Both the position numbers and the translations under genes were made by a program. A DNA stretch of 7,589 nt from an uncultured Collinsella sp. (GTDB lineage: Bacteria; Actinomycetota; Coriobacteriia; Coriobacteriales; Coriobacteriaceae): positions 1 through 7,589 of the forward strand of contig UROZ01000092.1 in the NCBI GenBank assembly GCA_900549655.1. Direction: 5' to 3'. Positions 5,762 to 7,589 of this stretch are shown here, piece by piece. The notes under the pieces are model-generated. The model saw nothing but the letters and a program-made list of their open reading frames with translations, searched no databases and was not told where the DNA came from. Numbering within the stretch: the stretch's first letter is position 1; every line of letters starts with the position of its first letter.

Positions 5762-5846
5762 TGGTAGGGGCGGTGGGACTCGAACCCACAATCCTTGCGG
5801 CGAGAGATTTTAAGTCTCCTGCGTATGCCAATTCCGCCACGCCCCC
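5762..5846 (-). tRNA. tRNA-Leu (anticodon UAA)
   Basis: The 85-base gene folds as a class II tRNA. The acceptor is GGGGGCG (complement of 5840-5846) with CGCCCCT, including a terminal G-T pair. A D-arm follows with GCG/CGC, and an anticodon stem GGAGA/TCTCT encloses the loop CTTAAAA, giving anticodon UAA. A long variable arm (GCCGCAAGGATT) and the T-arm GTGGG-TTCGAGT-CCCAC complete it. CCA is encoded (5762-5764). It reads the rare UUA codon and, by wobble, UUG. A terminator follows downstream. The stop codon of the preceding minus-strand gene ends 31 bases from its 5' end, so it may be transcribed from that gene or from the weak promoter noted at 5858-5866. Confidence 0.97.
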
Positions 5847-5857
5847 GTGAGACTAGA

Positions 5858-5866
5858 AGTCTAGCA
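5858..5866 (-). promoter_or_regulatory. possible extended -10 promoter for tRNA-Leu
   Basis: On the minus strand TGCTAGACT (complement of 5858-5866) resembles an extended -10 element, and transcription would start about four to six bases before the tRNA. No clear -35 is present; it would have to lie in the last codons of the neighbouring gene. The box overlaps a small AGACT-AGA-AGTCT hairpin (5850-5862). Confidence 0.3.
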
Positions 5867-5877
5867 CAAGCCGTCCG

Positions 5878-6501
5878 TTACGCGTTGACGGCCATCGAGT
5901 GTTGGCCCGACTTCTCCAGGAACTCTTGGAACTTGGCTTCGTCGCCTTTGTTCTTGTACTGCAGGGCCAGCAGGTATTCCAGGCGGCAGCTCTTGACCTT
6001 GTCGTCACCGGCATCCTTGAGCATGCGCTCCAGCTCGGGAATGTCGTTGTGGCGCTTGAGGATCATCGTGTCGTACATCAGCTGGCACTCGTGCGCGACC
6101 GCCTCGGCCTGACCGCCCTCAAAGCCCTTGATCTCGTGCAGAAGCTCCTTGGACTTTTTGCGGTCCTCCTGGCCAACATAGTAGTTAAAGGCTTTGATCA
6201 CCAGGTCGACGCGCTGCATCTTGGGGAGGTTGAGTCCCAGCAGCAGGTCGAACATCTCGCTGGCGCGCTCGTGGTCCTCGCGCAGCAGATAGGAGTTCAG
6301 ACGCAGGTAGTCGCGGTTGTAGCGTGGGTACAGCATGCTGGTGAGTTTGCCGTCGAGCAAACGATCGAACTCGTCCCACTGCTTGGCGGCCATCAACTGC
6401 TGCAGACGCTTGAACGTGGTGCGTTTTTTGACGCTAAAGAACACCGACACGGCGATGCAGATGATAACGACGGCGGTCCAGAGGGTGCGGGAATCGGGCA
6501 T
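5878..6501 (-). CDS. membrane-anchored helical-repeat protein of unknown function
   Basis: I do not recognise this 207-residue protein. It has a short N-terminal tail, one hydrophobic segment (about 7-24, LWTAVVIICIAVSVFFSV) and then KKR, which suggests an uncleaved anchor with the rest in the cytoplasm. The remainder is charged and almost wholly helical. Helix pairs such as LQQLMAAKQWDEFDRLL (33-49), REDHERASEMFDLLLGL (74-90) and LLALQYKNKGDEAKFQEFLEK (177-197) look like degenerate TPR units. Membrane-anchored TPR proteins often act as scaffolds, but no role can be assigned. The start is supported by AAGGA (complement of 6509-6513) seven bases before the ATG and by a perfect minus-strand TATAAT upstream. 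Codon use matches the neighbours, with no TTA codons, so there is no sign of recent transfer. The tRNA-Leu gene lies just downstream on the same strand. Confidence 0.8.
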   Translation of the reverse strand: MPDSRTLWTAVVIICIAVSVFFSVKKRTTFKRLQQLMAAKQWDEFDRLLDGKLTSMLYPRYNRDYLRLNSYLLREDHERASEMFDLLLGLNLPKMQRVDLVIKAFNYYVGQEDRKKSKELLHEIKGFEGGQAEAVAHECQLMYDTMILKRHNDIPELERMLKDAGDDKVKSCRLEYLLALQYKNKGDEAKFQEFLEKSGQHSMAVNA

Positions 6502-6556
6502 ATTGGGGTCCTTAGTCGCTCATAAAGCGAGCGGTATGACAACACGTACTAGATGT

Positions 6557-6562
6557 ATTATA
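6557..6562 (-). promoter_or_regulatory. -10 box of the membrane-anchored protein gene
   Basis: The complement of 6557-6562 is a perfect TATAAT. With a 17-base spacer the -35 position (6580-6585) reads TGCCAG, a poor match, so the assignment rests on the -10 box and its position about 55 bases before the ATG at 6501. On the plus strand the same spot reads TATTAT (6556-6561), which might serve the divergent PTS gene. Confidence 0.45.
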
Positions 6563-6624
6563 CGCAGCGCGCAAGCAAACTGGCATAAAAGCTCATCGAG
6601 GCTGAGTGCCATCGCTCGCTGCGG

Positions 6625-6630
6625 TACACT
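6625..6630 (+). promoter_or_regulatory. possible -10 box for the PTS IIB-VOC pair
   Basis: TACACT (6625-6630) matches four of six -10 positions and lies 40 bases before the ATG. A second four-of-six candidate, TAAAGT, follows at 6635-6640. No good -35 is visible, so the assignment is tentative. Confidence 0.25.
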
Positions 6631-6664
6631 TACCTAAAGTAAACCATGAAGGGAGACACTACCT

Positions 6665-6952
6665 ATGAAGAAGATCGTTTTGGCTTGCGGTGCTGGCGCT
6701 GCTACTTCCACGCTTGTTGCCCAGAAGGTCGCCACCCTGCTCGACGCCAACGGTTACGCCGACAAGTACGAGATCGTGCAGTGCGCCATCTCCGAGGCCA
6801 AGGACTACTGCGACGAGGGCGCCGACCTGTTGATCGCCACCACCGTTGCCCCTGAGGGCCTCACCTGCCCGTACGTGAGTGGCGTGCCCTTCATGACCGG
6901 CATGAACCGCGTCGCTGCCGAGAAGGCCGTTCTCGACGTTATGGCTCAGTAG
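6665..6952 (+). CDS. PTS enzyme IIB, galactitol (GatB) type
   Basis: IIB proteins of the sugar phosphotransferase system take phosphate from IIA on a cysteine and pass it to the sugar in the membrane IIC. This 95-residue protein is the usual size of a free-standing GatB-type IIB (94 in E. coli). It starts with a beta strand KKIVLACGAG followed by the CGxGxATST-like phosphate loop, with C8 as the expected phosphocysteine. Later landmarks are the EIVQC strand (36-40), DLLIATT (54-60) and the GVPFMTG segment (73-79) typical of the GatB group. AAGGGAG at 6649-6655 gives the start; the ATG at 6646 is in another frame. No IIA, IIC, HPr or sugar-phosphate enzyme is in the window, so the sugar cannot be named. 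A VOC-fold gene follows after 11 bases. Confidence 0.88.
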   Translation: MKKIVLACGAGAATSTLVAQKVATLLDANGYADKYEIVQCAISEAKDYCDEGADLLIATTVAPEGLTCPYVSGVPFMTGMNRVAAEKAVLDVMAQ

Positions 6953-6963
6953 GCGCTGACTGC

Positions 6964-7338
6964 ATGAGTGAGCAGAACGCCAACCCGGTAGAGCTCTTTG
7001 GTATGCGCGTTGCCCATGTGGGCATTAACGCCACCGACCCGGCAGACGCCCTGGAGATCGCGGAGCTGTTCTCGACGATGATGGGCCTGCCCGTCATCGA
7101 GACCCCCGTTTCGTACTTTAATGATTCGCTGGTCGAGATCATGAAGCAGAACGGTCGTGGCACCAAGGGCCACATCGGCTTTGCCGTTAACGACATCGAT
7201 GCAGCTGAGAAGTGGTTTGCCGAGCGCGGGCTCGAGGTCAACGAGGAGTCGCGCGCGCTGCTGCCCGACGGTGGTACCAAGCTCGTGTACTTTAAGCGCG
7301 AGTTCGCCGGTTTCGCCGTGCACCTGTGCCGCGAATAG
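6964..7338 (+). CDS. small VOC-fold (glyoxalase-like) protein
   Basis: This is a 124-residue vicinal-oxygen-chelate protein with two beta-alpha-beta-beta-beta modules: AHVGINA (17-23) opens the first and GHIGFAV (69-75) the second. Plausible metal or substrate positions are H18, E58, H70 and H120. From memory of the families, the overall pattern (LFGMRVAHVGIN..., VEIMKQNGRGTKGHIGF, FAGFAVHL) resembles the VOC-like domain fused to the C-terminus of some Firmicutes KHG/KDPG aldolases; that link needs a search. It lies 11 bases after the PTS IIB gene and has only a weak ribosome site (AGG at 6951-6953), which suggests cotranscription and perhaps coupling. A role in sugar-acid or keto-sugar metabolism is an inference; the substrate is unknown. 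Confidence 0.8.
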   Translation: MSEQNANPVELFGMRVAHVGINATDPADALEIAELFSTMMGLPVIETPVSYFNDSLVEIMKQNGRGTKGHIGFAVNDIDAAEKWFAERGLEVNEESRALLPDGGTKLVYFKREFAGFAVHLCRE

Positions 7339-7360
7339 CGCACAAGCTGCCATAGCTAGC

Positions 7361-7400
7361 AAAAAGGGATAGGGCCGCGTGGCCCTATCCCTTTATTTAT
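7361..7400. terminator. bidirectional Rho-independent terminator
   Basis: AAAGGGATAGGGCC (7363-7376) and its perfect complement (7381-7394) form a 14-bp stem with a GCGT loop. The plus strand continues into CTTTATTTAT and the minus strand into TTTTT (complement of 7361-7365). It sits between the convergent VOC and histidine kinase genes and can end both transcripts. Confidence 0.95.
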
Positions 7401-7413
7401 GCCGAGGGGCTTC

Positions 7414-7589
7414 CTAGCGCGGCAGGCGAATCGTAAAGCGGCTGCCGACGCCCTCGACTGAGGTCACGCCAATGACACCGCCATGGCTATCGACGATCCA
7501 CTTGGCAATGGCGAGCCCCAGGCCCGAACCCTGCGCGCCGGCATCGCGCGCGTTGTCGGCACGGTAGAACCGCTCGAACGCGTGAGCTG
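7414..7589 (-). CDS. sensor histidine kinase, C-terminal ATPase end (cut by window)
   Basis: Reading the minus strand back from the edge, the frame ending in TAG at 7414-7416 encodes about 58 residues that match the end of a HATPase_c domain. The F-box FERFYRAD comes first, then NARDAGAQ, the G2 box GSGLGLAIAKWIVDSHGG, and the closing strands GVTSVEGVGSRFTIRLP. This is the usual C-terminus of a membrane-type two-component kinase (HisKA plus HATPase_c), which phosphorylates a response regulator. The sensor part, dimerisation helix and N/G1 boxes are outside the window, so the stimulus is unknown. The gene converges on the IIB-VOC pair across a bidirectional terminator, so no functional link is implied. 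Confidence 0.9.
   Translation of the reverse strand, partial: AHAFERFYRADNARDAGAQGSGLGLAIAKWIVDSHGGVIGVTSVEGVGSRFTIRLPR

Noticed and set aside
5564..5767. Plus-strand 67-codon frame
   Set aside because: It is composed of the tRNA fragment, the hairpin cluster and the terminator, with no ribosome site.
5495..5779. CRISPR array
   Set aside because: There are only two copies of a long block with internal structure, not several short repeats with equal spacers, and no cas genes.
5899..6525. Plus-strand 208-codon frame
   Set aside because: It is antisense to the membrane-anchored protein gene, which has a better start, promoter and amino-acid composition.

Overview
The window is about 7.6 kb of GC-rich, densely coded bacterial chromosome. 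The order mazG - eno - ftsB/divIC - ppx is a well-known actinobacterial neighbourhood. Combined with a PTS enzyme IIB, a LarC nickel-insertion protein and strong GC-ending codon use, it points to a gut-type actinobacterium of the class Coriobacteriia, probably Collinsella-like. The class assignment is an inference; no marker in the window proves it.

Layout. At 1-1956 a plus-strand run holds the 3' end of larC, a YfcE-type metallophosphoesterase and a full two-domain mazG, closed by a probable terminator. Next comes eno with its own leader (from about 2041), in which a 10-base direct repeat brackets the probable -10 box, and then a strong terminator at 3509-3540. A new promoter drives ftsB and ppx (3632-5415). 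The stretch 5416-5761 has no credible gene but is full of structure: a 77-bp imperfect inverted repeat, a duplicated terminator plus tRNA-3'-end module with a 196-197 bp period, and a GC-rich hairpin cluster between the two copies. Minus-strand tRNA-Leu(UAA) follows at 5762-5846, then a minus-strand membrane-anchored protein of unknown function. A divergent intergenic region leads to a plus-strand pair, a galactitol-type PTS IIB and a small VOC-fold protein. A bidirectional terminator separates these from the 3' end of a minus-strand sensor histidine kinase cut by the window edge.

How the genes relate. Most are housekeeping: glycolysis (eno), nucleotide-pool cleaning (mazG), polyphosphate or (p)ppGpp hydrolysis (ppx), division (ftsB) and translation (tRNA-Leu). 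The IIB/VOC pair looks like a small carbohydrate module whose other PTS subunits are not in the window. There is no defence island, CRISPR array, intact transposase or integrase. The strongest candidate for something undescribed is the non-coding repeat region at 5424-5787, not a new protein system.
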